Source: Aristolochia californica
Lineage: Eukaryota; Streptophyta; Magnoliopsida; Piperales; Aristolochiaceae
Length of the DNA stretch: 64,000 nucleotides
Reading direction: 5' to 3'
NCBI GenBank assembly: GCA_029961685.1
Contig: JARWKL010000016.1
Coordinates: forward strand, 19,722,157 to 19,786,156
Shown here: positions 26,583-39,100 of the stretch, piece by piece
How positions within the stretch are numbered: the first letter of the stretch is position 1
How the letters are laid out: each line of letters begins with the position of its first letter
Program-made: the position numbers and the translations under genes
The notes under the pieces: model-generated
Told to the model about the DNA's origin: nothing
The model's input: only the letters and a program-made list of their open reading frames with translations
Databases searched by the model: none

Positions 26583-27879
26583 CGGTCCAGATCGGGGACG
26601 GAACCGATGGATTCAGGCGAAAACAGAGAAAAATGACTAAAGAGCGAAAGCGGCCGAGATGCTGGTCACTTCTGACTTGGATCCTTTTTCGTACCGCGTT
26701 GCAGAGATCCCCGCTGTTCTTTATGATTTTATCGCAATTTACGGATTATTTAGTTTTTTTTTTTTAAATATAGCCCTCTCAGTCTTTTATTCTTCGAATT
26801 TATTCGAGAGCTTCCACACCATCTCGTCCGGTCTTGGGAAGTAATTCGATCCCCCGCTTTAAAAACTGTTTTATGGAGTCCTTAACTGTTGATGGAATAC
26901 AAAAACCCATTTGGTGCAAAACTCTATTTCAATCCTCATATCATAATCGGACAACTGAGATAGTCATTTTTTGCATGTTTCGCATAAAATAATTTTTCGT
27001 ATTGGATCAATTAAGATAACCATAGAGTAAACATGTGTTCTTACATATGGTGCTAATGATAATACGGTAAAAGGATACCAGCAGTGGTGCTTGAATAAGA
27101 AAAATAGATCGACCTCTGTACCCGACATATATTAGAGTTTAGGATCTAATAGAATTTTTTTTTTTTTTGTTTGGATGCCCATAGAAAATTAGAGAGAAAA
27201 TGGAAAAGATATGTAGTTTCTCTTGTTTCGATACACAGAAAAAGAAAAAGAAAAAGAAATAGTATTATTTTAAATTTTATGATTACTCAAATGATACTAA
27301 ACTAAAATATAATTTAAAGAAAGTAGATGAAACAATAACCAAAAAAAAAATGAAAATATGAAACAAATAGCTAAATTCATTATAAATACAAAAAAATGAA
27401 ATTATAAAACAATACATAGAATATAATTATATAATTTAAATAGATTTTTTTTCTTTCAATTTTAGACAGTCTTTTGAAGTATCTTGGAATTATTGAGCAA
27501 ATACTTGAACCAAATGTAACTAAATATATTAGTTCCTGAGATTTTAGATTGTATAAAAAAAGATATAAATAAGTAATGAAATATTACTTTTACATATTTG
27601 TTGTAGAGAATTGAAAATGCTTCTCTTGTAGTCTTTATGAGTAAATATTTTCCATCAGTATACGAGATGTCGAGTTGTCATCTCTCATCGATTTACTTCT
27701 TCTTCATTTGATTGAATTTTGATATTTATCGAATTGGGTTGAATTTCTAAACATATGATATCAAAGTTAATACTATTGAGTGATACTTTAAATATCATTT
27801 ACTTTGATTTGTTTTTTAATATTTCATTTATTTTAATTTATTTTGATGTACGGGATTAGTTAATGTCCCAAATATTTCT
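26583..27879. other. RIK promoter and AT-rich intergenic DNA
   Basis: 26.58-26.85 kb is the GC-richer upstream region of RIK. The remainder is AT-rich, with a partial hairpin-repeat copy at about 26.90-27.01 kb and no gene seen. Confidence 0.5.
26900..27008. repeat. Hairpin-repeat family, truncated copy
   Basis: Shares the words GAGATAGTCATTT, GCATGTTTCGC and TTTTTCGTATTGGATC with the fuller copy at 29139-29254. Its left arm is not preserved. Confidence 0.4.
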
Positions 27880-28460
27880 CAAACTAAGTATTTTGTCATT
27901 TTCATGGATGACCATACACAGGTTACATGTTATATTTGATGAAACATAGGTTAGAATTATGATCTATCTTTGATGGCTTTCGTGCTATGGTGGAGACATT
28001 TCATACAAAGGTTTAGACTTTTTGGTCTTATAATGCGAATAAGGATTTATCCTCTACTCTGTAAAAAAAAGAAGGTATTATCCACCAATTTTTATGTCTT
28101 TACACCCTACAACAGAATGATGTGTCTGAAAGAAAAAATAGACATATGGTTGAAGTAAGTCAGATTATCATGCTTTGTATGAATGTCCCACTATTTTATT
28201 GGTCGTATGCAGTTCTTATTGCTTATTTTTTAATTAATCGTATGCCCTCTAATCTCCTACATGGTCAGATACCTTTCCCTAAATTATTTCGTGAAACATT
28301 GTCCTTTCTATTGTGACCACACCAAAATAAATTCTTTCTTATGATAGTTAAGTGTTTTTATTGGGGTACTCTAGAAACTCAAAAATGGTATGTATATTAC
28401 TCACCAGTCTTAAAGAAAATTGTTATTTTCATTGATGTCTCAGCCTTTGAAGACCAGCCA
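27880..28460 (+). mobile_element. Ty1/copia integrase remnant
   Basis: Plus-strand reading, with several frame breaks and stops, shows copia landmarks in order: NDVSERKNRHMVEVSQ, MNVPLFYWSYAVLIAYFLIN, RMPSNLLHGQIPFPKLF, WYVYYSPVLKKIV and AFEDQPYF. These match the integrase C-terminal part of copia polyproteins. Reverse transcriptase and LTRs were not found nearby, so this is a decayed fragment. Confidence 0.75.
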
Positions 28461-29786
28461 TATTTCCTGACTAGTTCTCTCCCAGTTTTATACTCACTTG
28501 CTTCACAAGCTGTCTCTTTTCTCACTTTCTCTTTTATTTTCTTCTCTTACCTTCTTCTCTTAAACCCTAAACCTTCTAAGCATGCAACCCTAGAATCTAA
28601 CAAAAACAAAAATATTTATAATTTTTGTACATCAAACACAAAAAAAAAAATGTTGAAGCCTTCCCTTGAATGAGAGGAGAAGAGGAGGGGTCTACCCCTT
28701 AAATCCTCATCCAATGTTCTACTTCACATAAGGAGGAGATACCTCCTCCCCACACACTTCAACTTGTGATAAACCCTAAACCCTAGGGAAGTTGTTTCTT
28801 TGGCTGCAACCATTGACACCCCCCCATATACTCCCATTTCTTTTAGTGGTTAAGACTTGGGGCCTTTACCAAAACCATACTTCACATAATGCTATAAAAA
28901 AACAAGATAAAAACTTTGTATTTTGGTCAAGCTTTTGATCTCTCCCCTTCTCTATCCACTTGCGTGTGGGTTTTTTAAATGTTTTGGACTCCAACTCCCC
29001 ACCTAACCACCCCATCCTTCAAATACACATAGACCATTGAACATGCTTGTACATTTTTTTTTTCTATCAGGGATTCGAAGGTTTTTTGAACCGACAATAT
29101 TAGGGTATATTGACTAATACATACCTATATACATGGTTGATCCAATACGAAAAGTCATTTGATGTAAAACAGCTATCTCAGCCTTTTGATTATGATCGAA
29201 CGATTGAGATAGTCATTTCGCATGTTTCACCTAAATTGTTTTTCGTATTAGATCATCTCTCTCTCTCTCTCTGTATATATATACAATTTCCTATTTTCAA
29301 ATAATTTAGAATGCTTAATGGAACCCTATTCAAACTCGAATAATAGCCGATCGAGCTCATTAAACATGTTACAAATAGTTAAGTATGATAACATGGAAAA
29401 ATGGAATGGGTAAAGGTTACTATGTGGCTTGTTGTTATTCCATAACCAAGATTTTAAAGGGTAAATAAATACATTTTATTTAATTTTTAAATAAAATAAA
29501 ATATTCAATTAACTAAAAAAACTTATATGTAACATTAATATCTTTAATTTATTTTAAATAATATAAAATTATAAGAATGTAATACTTTAGTTTTAAAGAA
29601 ATGATAAGACAGCATTTCATTTTATAATGGGATGAAATTACCAATTTGGACCCATATACCATGGAGCACAGTAGCTTTGGAAATAAATTTTAATGGGGAT
29701 CACAATGAAATAGGGCTTTTAATAGAGGAAAATAAGTGTTTCCTTGGATCGCAGTCCGGACTACATTTTCTGCAACTCGCGTAATC
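28461..29786. other. Intergenic DNA upstream of the RBOH gene
   Basis: Contains two telo-box-like words (AAACCCTAAACC near 28.56 kb and 28.77 kb), the hairpin repeat at 29139-29254, a short CT/AT microsatellite near 29.26 kb and AT-rich DNA. No coding region seen. Confidence 0.5.
29139..29254. repeat. MITE-like hairpin repeat
   Basis: Ends are imperfect inverted copies (GATCCAATACGAAAA... and ...TTTTTCGTATTAGATC), and the arms pair again internally (GCTATCTCAG / TTGAGATAG). About 116 bp, consistent with a small foldback element. A diverged, truncated relative is at 26.9-27.0 kb. Confidence 0.45.
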
Positions 29787-29793
29787 TATAAAT
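29787..29793 (+). promoter_or_regulatory. Candidate TATA box of the RBOH gene
   Basis: TATAAAT, followed about 25-35 bp downstream by a CT-rich stretch typical of plant start regions, and about 570 bp before the RBOH start codon. Motif evidence only. Confidence 0.4.
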
Positions 29794-30358
29794 TGCCAAC
29801 TCTGTCTTCTTTTCCGATTCGTCTCCTTCTCCCCTGGCATCCGCTCTGCAAATCTTTTCTAGCGTTACTAAGATAAGGGGGGACGATGATGCTTCAGAAG
29901 AAAACACGTCGTCCTTTCTTCTTGAGCTGAAACTGAGCTTCCTCTCTCTCTTTTTTTTTAATATATATCCTTGTTCTTCTCCGAGTGGAAAAAGAGGTTT
30001 GGAGAGAGTTAGTTAAGAAGACAGGAATACCATCAACATTTCATGCATTTGAAGGTTATTCCTCTCACCTGCTCTCCTGTCAACTTTCCTCCTACTCTTC
30101 CTACTCCAGCACTTACCCTGCTTTTCGTTTCCTTCTTATATCCGTTTTTAAAAAAAATAAAAATAAACACCGAGTCTTCGATACCCAGTAATGGAATGAC
30201 TTCTTCTCAATGATTGTTTCTGTTTTTAAACAAAGCTCTGCTGCCTGCTTCGGGAAACGTTCCTGGAGAATTTATCTCTAATGGGTCTTCTTACTGGGAA
30301 ATTTCTGAGCATCAGTTAATTCCTCACCTTCGAGTCGAATCTCAACAAGGGTTCATCA

Positions 30359-33300
30359 ATGGAAGTGCTAACACATACCACAGATTTTCGTCTAATCCCT
30401 TCCTCTGGTTCATCTTCTTCACGTTTGGATTCTGGTTCTTTCTCTTCTTCTTCTTCCTCCTGCGAAGATCTGAGAAACAGTATTCTCTCCTTTTCATCGA
30501 TGAAGAACTCTCTCACTGGAGCTACTCAGAATCTCCACCCGGAAAAATCGCCATGCAGAGAAGAAATTTGGGGCGAGCCACCGCCGGAGGAAGCAGACGG
30601 AGTAAAGCTGCGGCGAGAAGAAACGAGCTGCAGAGTCGCCGGGCGAGTAATCGAGCACCTGAGATTCATCGATCGTGCAGTGAAGAGCGGACAGCAGGGG
30701 TGGAAGGAAGTGGAGGAAAGGTTCCACCGGCTCGCTTCAACCGGACTGGATGGAATTTCGGCTCTAGACCCGACTAAGTTCGGCGGCTGCGTCGGTGAGA
30801 TTCCCTAAGATTATGAGAACTCGTAGTTAAAGAAGCACATGAGAGGCTTCATTAGAGCCCATTAATGCATCGATCAATCAATCATCACCTTTGATATGAG
30901 ATTCGATTTCCTGCTCTGATGCCAATCTTAGGATGTTGGGCATGATTACTAATAATTGATCCAAATAGATTTCTAATAATTAAGAACCTGACAAACTTAC
31001 TAACAAAATTTTAAGATTTTTGATAAAAATAAAAATAAAGTATCAATTACCATCCAGCATCTGCTCTTATACTGTAATTTGTAATGGTGGATTGCAGGGA
31101 TGCATGGAACTCCAGAATTTGCAGAAGAGCTTTTGGGTGCTTTGAGAGGAGGAAAGGATTCGCAGTCTCACATCTCAAAACTTGAACTTCATGAGCTCTG
31201 GTGTCGAATTACTGATCATAGTTTCAGTTCTAGAACCAGAATCTTCTTTGATCTGTGGGTTTTTCATAATATATTTTTTATTTATAAACAATTGTTGAAG
31301 CCAGACCTCTATTCAAGATTCCAAAATCTCATTTCAGGTGTGGCAAGGAGAAGGATGATAGAATGACAGAGATGGAAATCAAACAGGTTCTTTAAGTTTT
31401 ACTATTTTTAAAAATATTTTTAAAGTTTTTATTTATTATTTGGTGAATTATAAAATTATTGACTGGAGTTTCTTCAAATATTTGATCATTGTTTGCAGAT
31501 TATTTCATTCAGTGCTTTTTCCAGTAAATTATCCGTAAGCCAAGAAGAAGTGGAAGATTATGCTGCTCTCATAATGCAGGAGCTTGATTCTCACCAAAAT
31601 GGCTTTATCAAAGTTGGTGAAAGTTAATTTTTTTTGAAAAAATTAATAACTAAACAAAATTAATAACTAGCAGAATTTATAAACTGTTATTGATCAGAGT
31701 TTTCAATTTTCATGCAGATATCCCAGCTGAAGAATGTTTTGAATAATGGTTCACCGACGGGAGAGTTCTGTGGCAAGGATCAAATTCCGGCCAGGCGGAG
31801 GGATAGTCCCGCTGGAAGCCAGATGTCGCCGGTGGAGGTCTGGTTTCGAACGCATTGGAGACGAGGGTGGGTCGTCGTTTGCTGGTTAACCGCCTGCGTT
31901 CTGCTCTTCACCTGGAAATTCCTTCAGTACCGCCGGCGAACGGCTTTTGAGGTGATGGGCTACTGCCTCTGCACCGCCAAGGGCGCCGCCGAGACCTTGA
32001 AATTTAACATGGCTCTTGTTCTCCTCCCCGTTTGCCGGAACACGGTGACCTGGGCTCGGAAGCACCGCTGGATAAACTCCATCGTCCCGTTCAATGACAA
32101 CATCAACTTCCACAAGGTATATAACACTGCGTTCCGAAAGTTTTGATTTGGCCTGATTAGTTTCTGAAAAAAACAATCTGCGTCTGGGATTCTCTGTAGT
32201 GTAGCTGATTGCCGGGGGGATAGTGGTGGGAGTGATCCTCCATGGCGGAACCCATTTAGCCTGTGACTTCCCGCGAATCGCCGGAGCAGATAGGTCGCTC
32301 TTTCGTCGAACGATCGCCGTTGATTTCGAGCACCGGCAGCCTTCCTACGTCGAGATACTGGCAACGACCGAGGTTGCCACAGGGATATCCATGGTCATTC
32401 TCATGACGGTCGCCTTCTCTCTGGCAACAACGCTTCCACGGCGGCATCCTTCGTCCCTACCTTCGCCGTTCCGGCGACTCGCCGGCTTTAACACGTTCTG
32501 GTATTCGCACCATCTATTCATTCTAGTCTACATACTGCTTGTCGTCCACTCCATGTTCCTCTTCCTGACAAAGAACGTGGGAGAGAAAACGGTGAGCGAG
32601 ATCAGCATATCTCATTGAAAACTCACGATTTCCATTTTTTCGTAGTTCGTTGATCTTCTTTCTTCTCTTCCCATTTGCAGACATGGATGTACATTGCCGT
32701 ACCTGTTGTCTTATACACCGGAGAGCGGATCGCTCGAGCAGTGAGAGCTGGATTTTTCGACGTGAAAGTACTCAAGGTCTGCATCGTGACCAAGATTAAT
32801 GCCTCTGTATTTTCGTAGAAGAAAAGCTTCGGTTCACTCATGAAAGATTTCGATTGACTACTCAGGCGATTACGTATCCGGGGAAGGTTTTATCTCTGAA
32901 ACTGAGAAAACCAGAAGGGTTTCAGTACAAGAGCGGGATGTACGTTTTCGTCCAGTGCCCTCAGATTTCTCCATTCGAATGGTATGTCTGCAATATTTGA
33001 CGTGCCCGGAAATCGGAATGGAACGAAATAAAAAACCCATTTCTGGGTGTTTCATCTAAATGAACTGGCAGATTTCTGGGTTTTCAGTTGATTAATAGTT
33101 CAAGTTTGGCCTGGTTTAGGCACCCTTTCTCGTTGACATCTGCACCAGATGATGATCATCTCGGCATTCACATCCGAACACTAGGGGACTGGAGCTATCA
33201 GATGTACAGTCACTTCCAAGAAGTAATCTTTCTCTCCCCTGTAGATCTCGTGAGCCACCTGAGATGGAATCAGAATTGTTCATTCATTTGGGTCTCACGA

Positions 33301-34589
33301 GATTGAAAGATCTTGATCCTATCTCGCATTGAGACAATGAGAAAACCCTAGTTCTCTTTCTTGGGTTTTCTGGTGAGAAGATGAAAGCTTTTTTATTGTT
33401 GCAGGCTTCTCTCTCCGATGGAGGAAATTTTCCCAAGGTTCACATCGATGGTCCATATGGAGCCGCAGCTCAAGATCATGTCAAGTACGACGTACTGATG
33501 CTAATAGGGCTTGGCATTGGTGCTACACCTTTCATTAGTGTTCTTAAAGACATTGTTCATGGCCTGCAAAAGACTAACTCAGACATGGTAAACCTTCATT
33601 TTCATTCAATTGGTTACTTTTACCAAACTGAAATTCACTGAAGAACTCCATTAATTCCTGCAGATTGATGGAGAAGAATCCAGTGCTCCCAAGGGTCCAT
33701 CAAGAACTTATTTCTACTGGGTAACCAGAGAACAAAGCTCCTTTGATTGGTTTAGAGATGTCATGAAAGAAGTCTCAGAGATTAACCAAAGAAAGGTGAG
33801 ACATTACATGTTGTATGCCTTTAATTGGTTACATTCCTAATGAAAGTCTGTCTCTCAGGCAGTAATAGAGTTGCACAACTACTTGACCTCTGGTAACAAA
33901 GAAGGAGATGGTAGATTAGCACTGATCACTGCGATTCAGGCGCTGTGTCACACTAAGAATGGCTTCGACATCTTCTCGAAAACTCCTGTTAGTATTCAGT
34001 TTAGGCCATTAAGTAGAGTTTACTGTTTAAACCCATTTTTGTTACTAGTTGCTGGTAGAGGTTAAATTATTTCTGAGAACTGGTTCTTGCAGGTGTTCAC
34101 TCACTTTGCCAGGCCAAATTGGTCCAGAGTCTTCTCCAAACTGGGCAGCAGACATGAAGGTGAAACAATTGGTAAGAAAATCTCTTCCTATAATACAGCT
34201 TTAATCAAATTAGTCACACATTCATAACAAAATTGAGCCCAAAAACAAGAAAACAGTGTGAGAGTTGGTTTAGAAAAATGGGTTTGGTGTAACCATTAAT
34301 TAGCTTTTTCAGTTCTTTGTCATCTGAAGTTGGAGTAGGTAGGAAATGCTTCACCATGTCAGAGAGCACCAAAAATCTTCACTTAAAAGCAAACCCACTT
34401 TCCAGGGATTGAGAAACCAATTCTGAAATGGGTTTGGTGAGGGTTTTCTATTCACATTATGGTATGGTTACTCCTGCAGGGGTTTTCTACTGTGGATCTC
34501 CAGCTTTGGCAAAAGAGTTAGAGAGGCTGTGCTTGAAGATCTCAGCCAAAACCCCAACAAGATTTGTTTTTCACAAGGAGAATTACTGA
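30359..34589 (+). CDS. Respiratory burst oxidase homologue (NADPH oxidase)
   Basis: Spliced CDS, 14 exons: 30359-30794, 31098-31254, 31338-31386, 31499-31612, 31718-32116, 32205-32591, 32681-32776, 32866-32981, 33120-33222, 33405-33587, 33664-33795, 33859-33987, 34093-34171, 34480-34589; 829 aa. It makes superoxide at the plasma membrane from cytosolic NADPH. Seen: a Ser-rich N-terminus; an EF-hand region (about 198-255); a six-helix ferric-reductase core with heme histidine pairs H384/H398 and H487/H500; FAD block HPFSLTSAP (586-594); and NADPH blocks [34 protein letters not shown] and [12 protein letters not shown]. Odd: the first EF-hand loop (from G200) lacks the usual first Asp, and the chain ends in Tyr where the family normally ends in Phe. 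Core wording is closest to the RBOHE/RBOHF types; I do not assign a subtype. Shorter than most RBOHs (about 900 aa), mainly at the N-terminus. Confidence 0.93.
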
Positions 34590-35919
34590 ATTGTTATTGA
34601 ATCCAAAATATGTAAAAAGATGTTCCATTACATCAAAGATGAGCCCTTTTCTCTATTTATGCAGTTCATTTTATCATTTTTTCTTCTTCTAAAACTACTT
34701 GATAAAATTATAGTTGAAGAGGGGATTAGGGTTAACTTATGTGCAACAAAAAATTATAGTAAGCTTAAAGTTACAATCGATAAATAAGAAATATATTTTG
34801 TTTTTATATTATAAATCGTGTATTTATAGGTCACGGTATTTTGATTACGTATAAAGTTCATAACAAGGAATAGTGACAAGGTAACATAACAACTCTTTTT
34901 GAGGTATCAACGTAACTCCCTTGGCAAAATACGGCTTTGTGATACTTATGGGGTTTTAACATAACTCCCTTTGTGAAATACTCAACCCACACTCAATCCA
35001 CACTAGTAGGAACTTGTGCGATGCTCGTGAGAAAAAATTAAATAGAAAAAAGATACATAGTTTACGAATAATCTATGTATGTTATTTGAGTAATTACACA
35101 ATGTTTGGGCATTAGAAAATAAAATCATTAATAAAAAACTTGTTGAAATAATATCTCGAACAAGGTGAGAGAGAGAGAAGGGAATAACTAAGAAGGAGAA
35201 AGAGTGCTCACAGGTAGAGGTGAAACAAAAAGAAAAAAGAAGAAGAAACTCTACACGAGAGAGGGAGAGGAGAGAACTCCTTGCCTTGATGATTTCTTAT
35301 GAGTACAAACTCCCTTATTTATAGTGGAGGAGTGATAGAATTTATGTACAATTTCCTAATATAATTCAACTCAATTTAGAACTTACCCAAATTCTAACTT
35401 CCTTAACTTGTGACTTAAATTCCAAGTCCTCCATAAGTACGTGCTCTCTTAGCTGGATTTGCTAGCTTGTGTAATATATTTTGTGGCTCCTACATAATCT
35501 TCCAGCTCATGTATCAAAGATACCAGCTCGTGGTATCTTTTGTGGGTCCCACCAGATCTTCAATTCTGTCAACTCGTGCCAACTTGTGTGCTGACTTCTC
35601 TTGGCTTCTCACGTCCTTATGGTGGGTCTCACATTGTAACAACAGAACCCTAAATAAATTAAATTACGTATCTTTTTTTAAATGATATAACTTATAAAGA
35701 AAGTTTCCAAATTGCATTCTTATTTTCAAGACAGAACCATTATCAATCGAATATTGAGATTTTGAAAAGAGTTAGAAAGTATGTGAAATCATTATTTAAA
35801 AGAATATAGCTGGGAGAAAGGTCACAAGGAGCAAACATGTGAACACACAAAGGAGAGAAAACCCACCCCTAATTAAACTAAAATAAATATTACATATTAG
35901 CTATAACTAATATCGTAAA
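34590..35919. other. Intergenic spacer between RBOH and tRNA-Asn
   Basis: RBOH 3' UTR, AT-rich DNA and an LTR-like repeat (35141-35644). No gene seen. Confidence 0.6.
35141..35644 (-). repeat. LTR-like sequence, possible solo LTR
   Basis: Ends TGTTG...CAACA. On the reverse strand it starts TGTTGTTACAATGTGAG, contains a TATA-like ACTATAAATAAGGGAG, and is followed by a CT-rich leader, as in LTR promoters. I see no matching target-site duplication and no second LTR. Confidence 0.45.
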
Positions 35920-35993
35920 GCTGGAATAGCTCAGTTGGCTAGAGCGTGTGGCTGTTAACCACAAGGTCGGAGGTTCGAGCCCTCCTTCTAGCG
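35920..35993 (+). tRNA. tRNA-Asn (anticodon GTT)
   Basis: 74 nt. The acceptor stem pairs GCTGGAA with TTCTAGC (one G-T pair). A D-arm with AGCTCAGTTGGCTAGAGC serves as the A box. The anticodon stem TGTGG/CCACA encloses loop CTGTTAA, anticodon GTT at 35954-35956. The T-arm GGAGGTTCGAGCCCTCC holds the B box. No intron and no encoded CCA, as expected for a nuclear gene. Confidence 0.95.
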
Positions 35994-35998
35994 TTTTT
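35994..35998 (+). terminator. RNA polymerase III T-tract
   Basis: TTTTT directly after the discriminator base of tRNA-Asn. Confidence 0.8.
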
Positions 35999-36126
35999 AC
36001 TATCACCGTTTTAGGCGCAGGTTAGGTTGGCCTCTGGGCCGGAGCGACCTGAATGGGCCATTTATGGAATATTTGCTGCGCAGACATTTTCGTCTTCGGG
36101 AAGAGCTGCCACAGTCAACTGCAGTC

Positions 36127-39100
36127 ATGGAAGGAAGGTTAGGAGACGATGCGTCGTTGTTCGCTGTCGAAGAATGGCATGGTTCTTCATCCACAAAGCT
36201 GTCCAAAACGGCTGTTTTGGTGGCGAGTTCCTCGAAGCTTTCGATCAATAAGTCAGAACTCTTTCTATTTTTTTGACTTCGCAATTGATCATTTTTTTCC
36301 CTTCTCCATGCCTGTGACTTGTTATTCAATTGCTTGCTTGGATCCGTGGTAGGTCAAGCAATCATTTGGACGAGTTTTGGAAACGCATTTTGGGGGCCTT
36401 TGTACCAGAGGCAAGTCGGATTCTTTTTCCTTTCAATTTAATTTTTAAAAGTGACTCCTAGTATGGTAATTGCTGGTGTAGAATTTGATACCCGTTGAAT
36501 GTGTTCTGAATACAAAATGCTAATTATAAGTCACTTGGCATTTCTTATTTAAAATTTAAATATTATTAATGTTATTTTTATTTTTATTTTCTTTGAAGCT
36601 GGATAAGATTGTTACAGTCTTATGCTCTTGTTCTTTCTGAAAGGATAGATGCATTGTATTTTTTTCTTTTTTTTTCATATGCTGTGTTATTTTGCCATTC
36701 TTGTTGTACTTTTTGGGATCTGAAACACTTGTTCCAAGTACAGGGTTTTCCAGGCTGTGTAACTCCAGATTATGTTCAATTTCAAATATGGGATTCTTTG
36801 CAGGTGAGAGATCACTGTCAAGGTGATGGATATTTCAATTAAATTTCCTACTAAAGCTTGATCTTCTGCTGTAGGGGCTTTCCACATATATCCGGAGCAT
36901 GCTATCGACCCATGTCAGTACCCATACCTATTGTCTGCACCATTCTCTGTGACTTAAGGCTTCGTTTGATGATCTGCTTCAAATTGTATCAGGCCCTCCT
37001 TAGTGCTATTGGAGTAGGAGAAAAATCTGCTACTGTTATTGGTGCCACATTTCAGGTAGATTGTCTGACAGTTTTGTAAACCTATTCTACTTTCTTGGGT
37101 CATGTAATATCAGTTTCTTGAGATACGTAACCCTCTTTTGCTATACTTTGCACGAACCTACTATTGGTGTGACACAAACTCCTCTATGCAATCAAGTCCA
37201 AATGCTAATTCCAAACTATTAAGAAAACTTTACAATATGCTTTGAAAATTGGATAACATGAAACACCCTCTTTTGGAGAGGCTCTGATTAAGTCTCCTGA
37301 CACCTGTATCTTACTTGAGTAACATGCTAATTTGGAGGTTTCAACCATGGATTCACTCTAGTTCTATAACCTCATTGTGTAGAAAACTTAAAGCCATCCC
37401 GTTTTACTCTTTGCCGTGACCTCCAGGTAAAGCTTACAGCACTGGCCAGGCATCATGTAATGCTGCTTACTTGACACTTTTTGATAATTGTAAAGTATCT
37501 GCTCTGCTTAAATTCATGGTGTATCTACCTAGCCATGGATTAGTTATAGGATAATTTATACACGAGGCTTCCAATCTGGTCTCACCATTATTGCGCCTTT
37601 CATGAGGTTCAGCCATCTCCTCGACTTTTTCCTTTTGTTTTCTCTGGCAAAATTCCCATCAACTTGTAGTACAAAGTAGCGTATTATCTCTTTGTATATT
37701 TCCAGTCACTGTCTTGTGGTTGTTGCTGACTTCTATTTGTCGGTTGGGTACTTCAACAGTGGTTTTTGAGGGATTTTACAGGGATGCTTGGAGGTATTCT
37801 GTTCACCTTTTACCAGGTACTTTGATGTTATCTTATTATAGGCATGTTTTCTACTTTTTTCAGTTTTTATTAGATTTCAAGTATTGCTTTATCTGCATCA
37901 CTTAGTTTTTGGAATGAGCAAAAATCAGTTTTTGCTTATAATTTCTACATGCAGTTCTGAAACATTTAGTTCACAGAATTTACATTCTCATCACTAGCTT
38001 ACAATGCAGTACATTCCTAATTTCTGTTTATGTTGATTTTTCAGTCTAAAATTTAGTACTGATGCGGGATACTTCTTATTCAGGGTTCCAATCTTGATTC
38101 AAATGCCAAGATGTGGCGTTTAATTGCTGATTTTATGAATGATCTTGGTATTCAATGCATCACTCGTCCTACTCTTTTGAGTTTTCTTTTTTTTATGTGA
38201 AACTTTTCATCTTTGTTGTCGTTTGTGTTAGAAAAGCTACCGAAGGGCATTTTTGTCATTTTACATATGAAAATGTTCCTGATTTCCTCATCATCTTATT
38301 CTGCATCTTTTATTATGTCTGTAGACTTAATTTCATATAATTCAGATATGCAGAATGGGAGATATAGGGATTTAAGTCACTTAAGTATGCAAGGGGCATA
38401 TTTGTAAATTTACCAAAACCACTTATTAAAATAGATGGTGGATCAAGCTCGACCCCTAGCGAGACCTCTCTCAAGAGTCTCTTTTTCATCTTTCTTCTCC
38501 CTCCTTTCTTCTTTAATTTTTCTCCTTTCTCGTCTTATTTTACAATTTCACAGTTTATTATCTGCTTTCTTTTATGAATTTATACAACAAAAAATAGGAG
38601 AATAAAAAGTATTTTTTGCTTTACTGACCCTGATGTAGTTGAAAGACTTCAGATTGTAGTACTCAATTCATTCAATGCAAATAAGCTGAAATGTATTTTT
38701 TTATTCTATTGAATTGTAGTTCTCTCTTTTTTATACTGATTGAAACTAGAAGGGCTCATTTGAATATTGAATATCTCTAAATAAGTCATCTGGATAAGAT
38801 TTGTTTTGATGGTTTCTGTTACTTTTTGTATGATTTTTACATTTCTGGCTGAAAACCGTCTTTGTTCATATTGTGCTGCAGGAATGGTGATGGACCTTGT
38901 TTCACCTTTGTGCCCTTCAGCTTTTGTTTTTATACTTTGCCTTGGAAGCCTGTCAAGATCATTCAGTAGGTTCTTTGTATATCTCACTTCTCCATGCTCA
39001 TTTTTGTGGAAATTTATTCTCGTATGAGACTTGCTTCACTGTTTTTGTACTTTTTTATTTTCTTTTGAAAATGAGTAGTAGGCTTCAGAGAAAGAGAGAA

